From NCBI GenBank assembly GCA_001917535.1, contig MNEF01000094.1, forward strand, positions 1 through 64,000: DNA of 64,000 nt. The letters run 5' to 3'. The notes beneath the pieces are model-generated. The model searched no databases. It was not told where the DNA came from and saw only the letters and a program-made list of their open reading frames with translations. Made by a program: the position numbers and the translations under genes. The DNA is from Candidatus Rokubacteria bacterium 13_1_40CM_69_27 (GTDB lineage Bacteria; Methylomirabilota; Methylomirabilia; Rokubacteriales; CSP1-6). Below are positions 1 to 9,865 of this stretch, piece after piece (position 1 is the stretch's first letter; each line of letters begins with the position of its first letter).

Positions 1-900
1 GGCTTCCGCCATCCGGTCGAGCGAGGTGATGACGGCCGCGCGCCCGCCGGCTTCGACGAACTGCACCGCGGCCTCGACCTTGGGCCCCATGCTCCCCGGA
101 GGGAACTCGCCCGCCGCCAGCAGGCGACGGGCCTCGGTGACCGTGAGCCGATCGAGGAAGCGCTGGGCGGGGGTGCCGTAGCCAACGGCCACCCGGTCGA
201 CACCGGTGAGGAAGAAGACGCGGTCGGCGCCGAGCTCGCCCGCCAGCACGGCGGTGGCCAGGTCCTTCTCGATCACCGCTTCGGCGCCGCGAAAGCCCCT
301 GGGCGTTTCGAAGACCGGAATCCCGCCACCACCGACGGCGACGGGGATCATCCCCGCATCGACCAGCGTCCGGATCAGCGGCGTCTCCACCACGCGCACC
401 GGACGCGGCGAGGGCACCACGCGCCGCCAGCCCCGGCCGCTGTCCTCGACGACGCTCCAGCCGTGCTCGCGCGCGTGCCGGAGCGCCTCCGCCTTGCGAT
501 AAAAGGCGCCGATCGGCTTGGTGGGGTTCGCGAAGGCCTGATCGCTCCGGTCGACCACGACCTGGGTGACCACCGACGCCACCCGCGCCGCCAGGCCCCG
601 CTTGCCCAGCAGATTGCCCATCACCTGCTGGATGGCGTACCCGATGCTTCCCTCCGTCTCGGCCACGCACAGATCGAGCGTCAGGGCCGGCATCACCGGC
701 TTGGCGATTTCCATGCGCAGCAATTCCTCGCCCACCTGGGGCCCGTTGCCGTGGGTGAGGACGAGCCGGTGGCCCTCGGCGACGAGCTCCACCAGGGGCG
801 GCAGGCTCTGCGTCAGCGCGTCGAACCACTCGGACGGCGCGCCGAGGCCGTCCTCGGTGCGCAGGGCGTTGCCGCCGATGGCGACGACGATGAGGCTCAT
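1..900 (-). CDS. arcC: Carbamate kinase, 3' end cut by window edge
   Basis: Reads from ATG at 900 to the window edge without a stop, giving 300 residues against about 310 for the family, so only a short C-terminus is missing. It begins MSLIVVAIGGNAL, the amino-acid-kinase glycine loop, and later has THGNGPQVG and AVGGGGIPV, both typical of carbamate kinases. The enzyme transfers phosphate from carbamoyl phosphate to ADP, giving ATP, NH3 and CO2, in the cytosol. It lies 43 bases downstream of a DUF1116 gene on the same strand, and FdrA is further upstream, so its likely job is to harvest ATP from carbamoyl phosphate made by the oxamate/allantoin branch (AllK-like role) rather than arginine deimination: no arcA or arcB is in view. 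Confidence 0.93.
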   Translation of the reverse strand, partial: MSLIVVAIGGNALRTEDGLGAPSEWFDALTQSLPPLVELVAEGHRLVLTHGNGPQVGEELLRMEIAKPVMPALTLDLCVAETEGSIGYAIQQVMGNLLGKRGLAARVASVVTQVVVDRSDQAFANPTKPIGAFYRKAEALRHAREHGWSVVEDSGRGWRRVVPSPRPVRVVETPLIRTLVDAGMIPVAVGGGGIPVFETPRGFRGAEAVIEKDLATAVLAGELGADRVFFLTGVDRVAVGYGTPAQRFLDRLTVTEARRLLAAGEFPPGSMGPKVEAAVQFVEAGGRAAVITSLDRMAEA

Positions 901-943
901 GTTCCGCGCAGGGACCTCCGACCCTGATGCAGCGACCGGAGGG

Positions 944-2356
944 TCATGACTCGGCCAGCGCCAGGAGCGCCCGCTCGAAACAGGCCAGCGGTGCCCGCAC
1001 GACACCGGCCCCGACCTGGCCGGTGCCGGCCCGGCGGCCAGCGATGCCGGTGTTGATGAGCGGCGCGATGCCGGTCTCGACGACGAGCCGGACGTCGATG
1101 CCTGCGGGTGCGCCGCGCTCGTCGAGCGTCGCGATGCGGAAGTGCGGATGCTCCCCCAGGCAGATCTCGCGGGTCTCGTCGGTCGCGGCCACCGCCTCGG
1201 CCATCCCCCCCGCGCCCAGGAAGCGGGCCACCGCGGGCGACGCCGCCATGGCCCCGCCGCCGAGCCCGATCGTCTCGACGATCGCGCTGTCGCCCATGTC
1301 CGGATTGGCGTCCTCGGCCGAGAAGCCGGGGAAGTAGAGGCCGACCGGCGTCAGGACCGGCGCGGTGAACCAGCGCTCCCCGGTGCCGCTCACCCGGATG
1401 CCGAAGTCGGTGCCGTTGCGGGCCATGGTCGTGACCAGCGTCGAGTGGGCGACGCCACCCGCGGGATCGGCCATCGCCTTGCCGGCGGCCATGGCGATGT
1501 TGAGGAAGAACTGGTCGTTGCCGGCGATGAACTCGGCCAGGCGCGCGACCGCGCCGTGCTTCTGCCCCACGCGGGCGACATGGGGCATGAGCGCGCGGGC
1601 CAGCAGCGCCGAGGCGGCCAGGTTGCGCTGGTGCATCTCGTCGCCCATGTGGAGCGCCTGGGCCATGAGAGGGCGCAGCTCGAGGCCCCCCGACGTCCGG
1701 AGCCCGGCGCCGAGCAGCGGGCCCGCTTCCCCGGCGAGCCAGCGCAGGCGGGCGAGGACGCTCTCGTCGTTGGCGCCGAAGCGGAGCACCTTGCCCAGCC
1801 CCTCGTTGATGGTCGCGTGAGCCCGGTTGCCGTGCGCCCGGTTCTCGACGACGAAGACGGGCATGGAGGGCGTGATGACGCCGGTCATGGGGCCGGCCGC
1901 CTGCCAGTGATGGCAGGGCGCCAGCGTCACCTCGCCGCGCTCGATCAGCGCGGCCGCCGCGTCGTCGTTCGCCGCCCACCCCTCGTAGCGGATGGCGCCG
2001 ACGATGGCGGCGCGCATCGGCTCGCACATCCGCGGCCACTCGATCGGCGGCCCCGCGTGCAGCACCGTGCGCGGGGGCAGCCCCAGCGCCTCCCACGCCG
2101 GCCGGCAGTCGACGAGGACCGGCTCGCCGTGGACGAGGCGCGCCAGGGCCTCGGCGTTGGCCCGCTCGATGATCTCTCGGCGCTGCTCCAGCCGCTCGAG
2201 CGCCGCCAGGAGCCGGGGATCTCCCGCCGCCGGCGGACGCCACTCGGCGTGGACGACGGGAACCGCGAGGCGGGTCAGGTCCTGGGCGAAGATCGGCAGC
2301 CCCAGGCTCACGACCCGCGGGCGCGTGTGGAGGAGCGCCCGGGCCGAGTCGCTCAT
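944..2356 (-). CDS. DUF1116 protein, AllG/YlbE-like oxamate carbamoyltransferase component
   Basis: 470 residues from ATG at 2356 (MSDSARALL); longer upstream versions run through low-quality arginine-rich sequence and are rejected. The protein has the long DUF1116 fold seen in E. coli YlbE (AllG), with segments such as GEVTLAPCHHW, MARNGTDFGIRVSG and LGEHPHFRIATLDERG. E. coli FdrA, YlbE and YlbF have been reported to form an oxamate carbamoyltransferase that yields oxamate and carbamoyl phosphate from oxalurate. Here the DUF1116 gene is followed by carbamate kinase and preceded by fdrA, matching that pathway. The DUF2877 partner (YlbF/AllH) is not visible and may lie beyond the left edge. 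The function is transferred from the E. coli system by family and neighbourhood, not by visible catalytic residues. Confidence 0.8.
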   Translation of the reverse strand: MSDSARALLHTRPRVVSLGLPIFAQDLTRLAVPVVHAEWRPPAAGDPRLLAALERLEQRREIIERANAEALARLVHGEPVLVDCRPAWEALGLPPRTVLHAGPPIEWPRMCEPMRAAIVGAIRYEGWAANDDAAAALIERGEVTLAPCHHWQAAGPMTGVITPSMPVFVVENRAHGNRAHATINEGLGKVLRFGANDESVLARLRWLAGEAGPLLGAGLRTSGGLELRPLMAQALHMGDEMHQRNLAASALLARALMPHVARVGQKHGAVARLAEFIAGNDQFFLNIAMAAGKAMADPAGGVAHSTLVTTMARNGTDFGIRVSGTGERWFTAPVLTPVGLYFPGFSAEDANPDMGDSAIVETIGLGGGAMAASPAVARFLGAGGMAEAVAATDETREICLGEHPHFRIATLDERGAPAGIDVRLVVETGIAPLINTGIAGRRAGTGQVGAGVVRAPLACFERALLALAES

Positions 2357-2361
2357 CGAGA

Positions 2362-2388
2362 GTGCGACAATATCACACTTGATCACAC
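2362..2388 (-). promoter_or_regulatory. Operator-like repeat before the DUF1116 gene
   Basis: Two copies of ATCACAC (2372-2378 and 2382-2388) lie exactly 10 bp apart, one helical turn. The first also forms an imperfect inverted repeat GTGCGA-N5-TCACAC (2362-2378). The cluster begins 6 bp from the DUF1116 start codon and is AT-rich compared with its surroundings. A transcription-factor operator for the carbamoyl module is the simplest reading; the regulator is unknown. Confidence 0.4.
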
Positions 2389-2462
2389 GTGCCGGCCGCT
2401 GGAGACGAGCCGCGTATTCCCGTCGGCTGTCCAGGCATGCGAATGCAAGGTAAGATCCGGCG

Positions 2463-2699
2463 ATGGATCGCGTTTTCTTATTGTCGCCGGCGAACCTCGG
2501 CGGGCCTCGGGCCCGGATGCTCATGCGCGGGCGCGCTGACTTTTATCTCGCGCGCCGGCTGCGCAAGGCCGGCGGCGTGCCACTGGGCGAGGTGTTCAGC
2601 TTCGTCAGCGCGCTTTACTTCCGGGGCAAGCTCTGGCGATGCTGCGGGCGATGGTCTCGAACGTCTGCCGGGGGGACGGCGGGAGCCCGCGGCTCATGA
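2463..2699 (+). CDS. Small hypothetical protein, probably a truncated or frameshifted relic
   Basis: 78 residues from ATG at 2463, opposite in strand to its neighbours. The first ~55 residues look like genuine protein (MDRVFLLSPANLGG, then GEVFSFVSALYFRGKL), while the tail after residue 56 turns into Arg/Gly/Cys-rich sequence. Another frame continues openly to a TGA at 2747-2749 with more normal composition (LAMLRAMVSN), so a one-base frameshift near 2630 is plausible. A TAAGAT hexamer at 2451-2456 lies six bases before the ATG, matching the leaderless promoter layout of other genes here. I cannot assign a family or function. Confidence 0.45.
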   Translation: MDRVFLLSPANLGGPRARMLMRGRADFYLARRLRKAGGVPLGEVFSFVSALYFRGKLWRCCGRWSRTSAGGTAGARGS

Positions 2700-2759
2700 T
2701 CGCTCAGGGGCTCGGCGCCAGCGAAGGCGAGCTCGCATCGTCAGTATGATCCTCGATCC

Positions 2760-4289
2760 TCAGCGGCCCGTCGCCACGCGGGCGGCCAGGCGGGCGGCCT
2801 GAGCGTTGGACGGCATCACGGCGACACCTTGCGCGGCGAGCCTGGCGGCCTGCCCCGCCCGGCCTTGCGGGTCGGCGTCGGTGCCCGTGACGCTGGCGAC
2901 CACAGCCAGGTGGCGGCCGTGGGCCCGGGCCTCCGCGCGCGCCTCGTCGATGGCTGGCAGCAGCTCCCCGGCGGGATCGGCGTGAGCGCCGTAGCCCAGC
3001 ACCACGTCGAGGAGCACGACGGCCGTGGAGGGATCGGCGCCTTCCTTCCGGATCCACTCGCGGCGGACGGTGCCGTCGATCATGGGGTGCGGCCGCCCCA
3101 CCGTGAAGATGTCCGCGCCGAGATCGACGACCCGATGCCCGCTGCCGCCACCCGTCACATCCGGCGCCACGTCGGACAGCGTCGCGCCGAGCAGGGAGAG
3201 CGCCTCCCAGGCCAGCGTGCCGCCCGAGTACACGCCCCGCACGAACCGCTGCCCGGGCTTGAGCGGGCGCGCCGCCTCCTCTACGAGGCGCTGCACCTCG
3301 GCAGCGGGCAGCGTGAACTCCGTCGAAGCCGGGCGCTCCTTCCGCGCCAGGGCAACGGCGGCGCCAGCGCAGTCTTCGAGCGACGGCGCGACGTGGACGT
3401 TGGCGCCGAGCGTCGGCGCCGGAGCCGCGACTTCGCCGACGAAGTGCACGACGCATCGCTTGCCGAGCCGGCTCACGGCGTCGTGCAGGCGGGCGGTGAC
3501 CGACGGTCCCGGAGGCTTGCCGATGACGCCGATCACCTCGGTGGCTCCGTCGGCGGCGAGAGCGGCCAGCGCCTGCTCCGTCATCATGCCGCCCACCGCG
3601 TCGGACAGATCGCGTCCGCCGACGCCGATCGCATGGGAGATGCCCTCGCCGGCCCGGGCGATGAGGCAGGTGACTTCCTGGAGCCCGGTACCCGAGGCGG
3701 CGGCGAGGCCGATCCGCCCCCGTGGCACCGCGTTGGCGAAGCCGAGCGGGACCCCGTCGATGATCGCCGTCCCGCAGTCCGGCCCCATCAAGAAAAGACC
3801 CCGCTCCCGCGCGAAGCGCTTCAGCTCGATCTCGGTCTCGAGGGGCACGTTGTCGCTGAAGAGCATGACGTGGAGCCCTGCCCGCAGCGCCTTCAGCGCC
3901 TCGGCGCCGGCGTAGGGGCCGGGCACGGAGATCAGCGCCAGCGTGGCGTCGGGCCGGGCCCGCAGCGCGGAGGCCAGCGTCCGCGGCCGCGGACCCGCCG
4001 GCCCCGCCGCTGCCCGGTGGGCGCTCAGCGCGGCCCGGGCGGCGGCCTCGGCGGCGTGCGCGGCGGCTTCGTCACCGCCGGCGACGGCGATGAGGAGGTC
4101 GGTGGGCGCGGCCCGGGACCCCTCATCGGTCAGAAGTCCGGCGTCCTCGAGGAGCGCGCGGTTGGCCGGCGTCCCCATCATCGCCGCGGCGCGGCTCACG
4201 CCCGGAACCGCCTCCATGTCCCGCGTCAGGCGCATGAGCGTGACCGAGTCGTGATAGGCGCGCTTCCAGACGAAGTTCCAGACCGGCAG
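2760..4289 (-). CDS. fdrA: FdrA, acyl-CoA synthetase-like oxamate carbamoyltransferase subunit
   Basis: The protein matches FdrA, a relative of the alpha and beta subunits of succinyl-CoA synthetase: a CoA-binding Rossmann segment (GPYAGAEALKALRAG, LMGPDCGTAII), a GVGGRDLSDAVGG motif and a C-terminal ligase-like half (VYSGGTLAWEAL, DVTGGGSGHR). The first ATG is at 4235 (491 aa), but codons upstream encode KRAYHDSVTLM, corresponding to the conserved FdrA N-terminus before its first internal Met. The frame contains no ATG, GTG or TTG there. A CTG at 4289 is the best-placed start (509 aa) and is used here. It starts 28 bases after the ntrX stop on the same strand, suggesting co-transcription with the nitrogen regulators. 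Likely a partner of the DUF1116 protein in carbamoyl transfer. Confidence 0.85.
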   Translation of the reverse strand: MPVWNFVWKRAYHDSVTLMRLTRDMEAVPGVSRAAAMMGTPANRALLEDAGLLTDEGSRAAPTDLLIAVAGGDEAAAHAAEAAARAALSAHRAAAGPAGPRPRTLASALRARPDATLALISVPGPYAGAEALKALRAGLHVMLFSDNVPLETEIELKRFARERGLFLMGPDCGTAIIDGVPLGFANAVPRGRIGLAAASGTGLQEVTCLIARAGEGISHAIGVGGRDLSDAVGGMMTEQALAALAADGATEVIGVIGKPPGPSVTARLHDAVSRLGKRCVVHFVGEVAAPAPTLGANVHVAPSLEDCAGAAVALARKERPASTEFTLPAAEVQRLVEEAARPLKPGQRFVRGVYSGGTLAWEALSLLGATLSDVAPDVTGGGSGHRVVDLGADIFTVGRPHPMIDGTVRREWIRKEGADPSTAVVLLDVVLGYGAHADPAGELLPAIDEARAEARAHGRHLAVVASVTGTDADPQGRAGQAARLAAQGVAVMPSNAQAARLAARVATGR

Positions 4290-4317
4290 GGTCAGCGGCG
4301 CGGCCGGGCCGGGAGCG

Positions 4318-5676
<1,359 letters not shown>

Positions 5677-5683
5677 GCTCGTC

Positions 5684-7921
5684 TCAGGCGCCGCCAAACG
5701 CCTCGACGGGCGCGGTGGAGCGCGACACGGGCAGCTCCATGACGAAGCGGCTCCCCTTGGGCTGGTTGTCTTCCACCCGGATCGTGCCCCCGTGCTCGGT
5801 GACGATCTCGTGCACGATCGGTAGCCCCAGCCCCATGCCGTTCGTCTTCGTCGAGAAGTAGGGCATGAACAGCTTGTCCTTGTCCTCGGCGCTGATCCCG
5901 GGCCCGGTGTCGCTCACGATGACCTGCACGCGCCCCGCCTCGGGCAGATGGAGAGCCTCGATGTCCACCTCGCCGGTGCCGCCCACCGCCTCGGCGGCGT
6001 TGTCCACGAGGTTGAGCATCGCGCGCTTGATATGGTCGGGATCCACCTCGAGCAGGGGCAGGTCGTCGCGGTAGCGCGTGGTCAGCCGCAGCGCGGGGTG
6101 CGATTCGCGGTAGAGGCCGGCCACCGCGTCGACCAGCGACTTCAAGTCTGTGGGACGCGGTGTGAGCACCGGCATCCGGGCGAAGCGCGAGAACTCGTCC
6201 ACCAGCCGCTTGAGCCCGTCCACCTCCTGGATGATCGTCTCCGTGCACTCGGTGATGAGCTGCTCGTCGCCGGGGTTGCGGGCCAGCCGCCGCCTGAGCC
6301 GCTGGGCCGAGAGCTGGATGGGCGTGAGGGGGTTCTTGATCTCGTGGGCGATCCGCTGAGCGACCTCGCGCCAGGCGGCCAGGCGCTGGGCCGTGAGCAG
6401 CTCCGTGAGGTCGTCGAAGACGATGACGGCGCCCGTGTACTCGCCCTCGGGGCCGCGCAGCGCGGTGGCCGAGGCCAGGAGCGAGACGCTCACGCCGCTC
6501 CGGCGCAGGTGCAGCTCCTGCTCGATGGCGACCCCGGCCTTGGCGCGCCGGATGCGGGCGACGAGCCCGACCACGTCCCTGAACGCCGGGCTGCCGAACA
6601 CCTCGTCGACGGGGCGCCCCACGGCGGCGGCGCTGTGCAGGCCGAACATCCCGGCGGCGGCCCGGTTGAGCGTCGTCACCAGGCCCTGCGGATCGAGCGA
6701 CACGACGCCGGTCGTGATGGCCTCCAGCACCGTCTCGATGTAGCGCCGCCGGTCCTCCAGCTCGGTGTGCTTATCTTGAAGATCCAGGTACGCCTCCTCC
6801 AGCTGGCGTTTCGACTGGGCGAGGTCGTCCGTCATCCGGTTGAAGGAGTCGACGAGCACCCCGATCTCGTCGTCCGCCTGCGCCTGCACCTTGTAGCTGA
6901 GGTTGCCGGCGGCCACCTCCCGGGTGCCCTCGGCCAGCTCGGCGATGGGGCCGGTGATGCCGCGAGCCAGATACAGCCCGAACCAGGCGAAGGAGAAGAC
7001 GACGATCAGCGTCATCAGGAGGAAGAGCAGGATGTAGATGCCCTTGATCGGGTTCTTCACCAGCTTGAGCTGCTTGTACTCCTGGAACGCCTGCTCGATA
7101 CCGCGGATCTTCTGCTCCAGCCGCTCGGAGACGTGGGTGCCCACCACCACCACGCCGATGACGCCGCGCCCGGGGTCGTGCGAGAAGACGGGGGCGATCG
7201 CCTCGATGAGATCGCCCGACGCCAGCTCGCGGACGGTGGTCACGTTCTGACCCGCCAGCCCCAGCCGGAGCTGGCTCTCGTTGACCTCGCGGGTGGGGAG
7301 GTCACCGAGCCCGGGGTCCTTCACGTGGACCAGCTCCTGGCCCGTGGCGCCGAACACGGTCAGCGCGGCGAGCCCGAGCTGCTCCTGCTGCTCGACCAGG
7401 TAGGCGGCCAGCTCCTCCCGGCCGGCCTCGGTCAGGAGGCCGTCGAGCTCGATGACGCGGCCGATGTGCTGGGCGTGGCGCAGGGCGGTGGCCTGGAGGT
7501 TCTGGTAGTACGTCTGGGCCACCGCCAGCGCCTGGTCGAGGGGGCGCTCGACCTGAGGCTTGAACCAGCCCTCGATCGACTTGTTGATGAAGTTGGAGGC
7601 GATGATGAAGATCAGGAGCGCGGGGGCCAGCGCCAGCGACAGGAAAGCGAGCACGAGCTTCGTCTTGAACCTCGCCCCGATCAGCTTCTGCCGACGCTCG
7701 AACCAGAGCTTCACGAGATTGCGAAGCAGCAGGACCAGGAGCAGCAGGAAGACGATGAGGTTCAGGTTGAACAGGGCGAAGACGACGATGTTCGAGGCCA
7801 GCGGCAGCTGCGGCACCCGCATCTCGAGGCTGAGCACGCTGGCGATCGCCACCAGCACGAGCAGCCCGCTGATGATGACGAGGTTGCGCCGGCGCCGGCC
7901 CTGGTCGCTGTAGAGCGGCAT
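5684..7921 (-). CDS. ntrY: Membrane sensor histidine kinase NtrY
   Basis: 745 residues from the ATG at 7921, which overlaps the preceding stop as TGATG; a GTG at 7924 is possible. The first ~115 residues hold three hydrophobic segments, a fourth lies near 295-320, and the intervening stretch should be the extracytoplasmic sensor. Then HAMP (~320-375), PAS (~395-510), a HisKA domain with the phosphorylated His near 526 (AHEIKNPLTP), and an ATPase domain with NLVDNAAEAV, DTGPGIS and GMGLGLPIV. This is the NtrY architecture. It phosphorylates NtrX, seven bases downstream. The input signal is not readable from sequence. Confidence 0.93.
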   Translation of the reverse strand: MPLYSDQGRRRRNLVIISGLLVLVAIASVLSLEMRVPQLPLASNIVVFALFNLNLIVFLLLLVLLLRNLVKLWFERRQKLIGARFKTKLVLAFLSLALAPALLIFIIASNFINKSIEGWFKPQVERPLDQALAVAQTYYQNLQATALRHAQHIGRVIELDGLLTEAGREELAAYLVEQQEQLGLAALTVFGATGQELVHVKDPGLGDLPTREVNESQLRLGLAGQNVTTVRELASGDLIEAIAPVFSHDPGRGVIGVVVVGTHVSERLEQKIRGIEQAFQEYKQLKLVKNPIKGIYILLFLLMTLIVVFSFAWFGLYLARGITGPIAELAEGTREVAAGNLSYKVQAQADDEIGVLVDSFNRMTDDLAQSKRQLEEAYLDLQDKHTELEDRRRYIETVLEAITTGVVSLDPQGLVTTLNRAAAGMFGLHSAAAVGRPVDEVFGSPAFRDVVGLVARIRRAKAGVAIEQELHLRRSGVSVSLLASATALRGPEGEYTGAVIVFDDLTELLTAQRLAAWREVAQRIAHEIKNPLTPIQLSAQRLRRRLARNPGDEQLITECTETIIQEVDGLKRLVDEFSRFARMPVLTPRPTDLKSLVDAVAGLYRESHPALRLTTRYRDDLPLLEVDPDHIKRAMLNLVDNAAEAVGGTGEVDIEALHLPEAGRVQVIVSDTGPGISAEDKDKLFMPYFSTKTNGMGLGLPIVHEIVTEHGGTIRVEDNQPKGSRFVMELPVSRSTAPVEAFGGA

Positions 7922-8487
7922 CACTGGACCCGCCTGATCCGACGGAAGTCGGACTGCTGCAGGGTCTGCTCGGCGGTGCCGGCCATGCGGGCCACGAACG
8001 TGTTCTCGCCGTTCAGCGCGGTCTCGGCGCGGACCCTGACGTAGATGATGTCGTCGGGGTCGAGCTCGGAGGCCGGCGTGAGCTTCGTCGCCCGCAGCTC
8101 CGAGAGCACCCGCTGGGCGTCACGCAGGTCGCGGGTGGCGTACACCGGCCGCGTCTCGCCCTTGAGGAAGGTCACCCGGTACTCCTTGGTGACCACGTTG
8201 TAGGTGAGATGGCGTTCGATCAGCTGGGTGGTGAGCAGGCGGTCGCGCCAGAACCGGTTGTACTGCCAGAGCTCGATGGTGAAGCGGACATGGGCTGGGA
8301 TGCCGCTCTGGATCGATTCGTAGAACGTCGGCGGCACGGCCCCCAGGGCGACGACGTGGACCGTCACCTCATAGTCGTTGAGGTAGATGGTCAGATCGCT
8401 GAGACGAATCTCGGCCCGCGCCGGCGCTCCCACGGCGAGCCACAGCGCCGCCGCAAGCACACAGAGTCCGGAACGCGCACCACGCAT
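7921..8487 (-). CDS. DUF4390 secreted protein
   Basis: 188 residues with an N-terminal signal peptide (hydrophobic LCVLAAALWLAVG, likely cleaved near ARAEI). The mature part (YNRFWRDRLL, EYRVTFLKGE) has the beta-rich look of DUF4390 proteins, which commonly sit directly before ntrY-like kinases. The stop overlaps the ntrY start (TGATG), so the two are translationally coupled. A periplasmic role linked to NtrY sensing is a reasonable inference from that fixed neighbourhood; no biochemical function is known to me. Confidence 0.8.
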   Translation of the reverse strand: MRGARSGLCVLAAALWLAVGAPARAEIRLSDLTIYLNDYEVTVHVVALGAVPPTFYESIQSGIPAHVRFTIELWQYNRFWRDRLLTTQLIERHLTYNVVTKEYRVTFLKGETRPVYATRDLRDAQRVLSELRATKLTPASELDPDDIIYVRVRAETALNGENTFVARMAGTAEQTLQQSDFRRIRRVQ

Positions 8488-8501
8488 ACGGCAGACAGGC
8501 C

Positions 8502-8507
8502 ATTATA
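8502..8507 (-). promoter_or_regulatory. TATAAT -10 element for DUF4390-ntrY-ntrX
   Basis: A perfect TATAAT on the minus strand ends 14 bases before the ATG at 8487. No good -35 hexamer is seen at 16-18 bp. The predicted leader would be about 7-8 nt. Confidence 0.5.
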
Positions 8508-8544
8508 GCTCTCCAGCGGGCGGCCGCGAGCCGCCTAGCTCAGT

Positions 8545-8626
8545 CGGAGGGGGCGGACGTTACGGCCCCACGGCCCCCTCCGAACCTCCCCAGTGGAGAG
8601 TGCGCCGGCGGAGCCGGCGCTCGAAA
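8545..8626 (+). repeat. Two-hairpin intergenic repeat, copy A1
   Basis: Stem 1 has arms CGGAGGGGGC (8545-8554) and GCCCCCTCCG (8573-8582) around a loop containing GGACGTTACG. A linker with CCTCCCCA follows, then stem 2 GCGCCGGCG-GAGCCGGCGC (8602-8620) and TCGAAA. It fills the gap between the DUF4390 start and the lpxC stop together with copy A2, which it resembles in loop sequence. Apart from these two copies and the TATAAT box, the 8488-8788 gap shows nothing I recognise. Confidence 0.85.
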
Positions 8627-8686
8627 CAGCGAGCACTCGCCGAAGTGAGCTGGCGCCAATCGCCCGACAGGCTCCTCACGCCCGGT

Positions 8687-8767
8687 CGGAAGGGGCGGAC
8701 GTTACGGCGCCTTCCGGCCCCCTCCGAGCCACCCCGGTGGTGGCGCGGGCGAAGCCCGCGCTCGAAC
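8687..8767 (+). repeat. Two-hairpin intergenic repeat, copy A2
   Basis: Arms CGGAAGGGGC (8687-8696) and GCCCCCTCCG (8717-8726) with the same GGACGTTACG loop start as A1, a CACCCC linker, then stem 2 GCGCGGGCGAAGCCCGCGC (8743-8761) and TCGAAC. The compensating change in stem 2 (CGGGC with GCCCG instead of CCGGC with GCCGG) keeps the hairpin while changing the sequence, which argues for selection on structure. Confidence 0.85.
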
Positions 8768-8788
8768 GGTGGTCACTCCGACGCGCGC

Positions 8789-9706
8789 CTAGAATGCGGC
8801 GAGGCCGGGTGCGGGAACGAGCGCGCCGTTGCGGCGGACGGCGTGGAGCGGCACCACGGCCAGGCCCGCGCCGGCCGGCCGGCGCTCGAGGCCCAAGGCG
8901 CGCTGGACCGCGAGCACCAGCTCGAAGTTCAGCGCGTGGCCCGCGTTACGGGCGATGACGTGGCCCACTACTGGCCGGCCGAGAAGGGCGAGGTCTCCGA
9001 TGAGGTCGAGAATCTTGTGCCGCACGAACTCGTCACGGTAGCGAAGCCCGTTCAGGACACCGCGCTTGCCCACGCCGATGGCGTTCTCCAGCGATGCGCC
9101 GCGAGCCAGGCCGTTCTTGCGCATCAAGCCGAGATCCTTCAGGAAGCCGTACGTGCGGGCGGGGGCGAACTCCTCGATGAACATGCGCTCGCTCGGCGCG
9201 CAGGTGAGCGCTTGGGTGCCGATCGCGGGATGGTCGTTGTCGAGCGTGTAGCTGATGCGGAGCGTCTCGGAGGGGACGATCTGGATCCAGCGCCCACCGC
9301 TGCCCACCCGGATCGGGTAGGGGATCTTGACGGACCGGCGTGGCGCCGACTGCTCGGCGCGCCCCGCCGTCGCCAGCAAAGTGACGAACGGCTTGGCGCT
9401 ACCGTCCCCGGCGGGGATTTCCGGGCCGTCGACCTCGACGTCGAGGTTGTCGATGCCGAGCCCGGCCGCGGCGGCCATGAGGTGCTCCACCGTCTGAATC
9501 CGCGTCCCGTTGCGCCCGATGGTCGTCGCGTAATGGCAGTTGACGACGCTCTCCGGCGCGGCGGGAATCGGCTCGTCGTGGCTCGCCACCCTGAAGGTGA
9601 TGCCGGAGTTGGGAGGCGCGGGAGACATCGTGATCCGCACCGGCCTTCCGGAGTGAAGACCGACGCCGTCCATCGTCACCGGCTTGCGAATCGTCCGCTG
9701 ATGCAT
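8789..9706 (-). CDS. lpxC: UDP-3-O-acyl-N-acetylglucosamine deacetylase LpxC
   Basis: 305 residues from ATG at 9706 (MHQRTIRKPV). Catalyses the committed, zinc-dependent deacetylation in lipid A synthesis in the cytosol, so the organism makes lipopolysaccharide. Zinc ligands are visible as H75 (EHLMAA), H230 and D234 (HKILDLIGD), with the catalytic H257 in NAGHALN. Length is normal for the family. A TTG seven codons upstream is possible but unneeded. The archease gene lies 159 bases upstream on the same strand; repeat A2 lies just beyond the stop. Confidence 0.97.
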   Translation of the reverse strand: MHQRTIRKPVTMDGVGLHSGRPVRITMSPAPPNSGITFRVASHDEPIPAAPESVVNCHYATTIGRNGTRIQTVEHLMAAAAGLGIDNLDVEVDGPEIPAGDGSAKPFVTLLATAGRAEQSAPRRSVKIPYPIRVGSGGRWIQIVPSETLRISYTLDNDHPAIGTQALTCAPSERMFIEEFAPARTYGFLKDLGLMRKNGLARGASLENAIGVGKRGVLNGLRYRDEFVRHKILDLIGDLALLGRPVVGHVIARNAGHALNFELVLAVQRALGLERRPAGAGLAVVPLHAVRRNGALVPAPGLAAF

Positions 9707-9865
9707 GGCCGGCGGAGAGAAGAGCAACGGAGGTGCCAGACGCCATCACGAGGGATAACCGGTTGATTTCACTCGCCCTGGGACTCGGGGATTGTCGGCT
9801 TTACAAGTGCCTCCATGTTGCGTTCATGACACGCCGCGCCGGCATGTTGTCTCTTTTTTGAAACG

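Noticed and set aside
2357..2462. Sigma-54 promoter (GG-N10-GC) expected from the adjacent NtrX
   Set aside because: A GGCAC is present but no GC element sits at the required spacing.
9820..9862. Hairpin plus T-run (CACGCCG/CGGCATG then TTGTCTCTTTTTT) read on the plus strand
   Set aside because: No plus-strand gene lies upstream to be terminated and the stem has a mismatch, so it is probably chance in the archease-lpxC gap.
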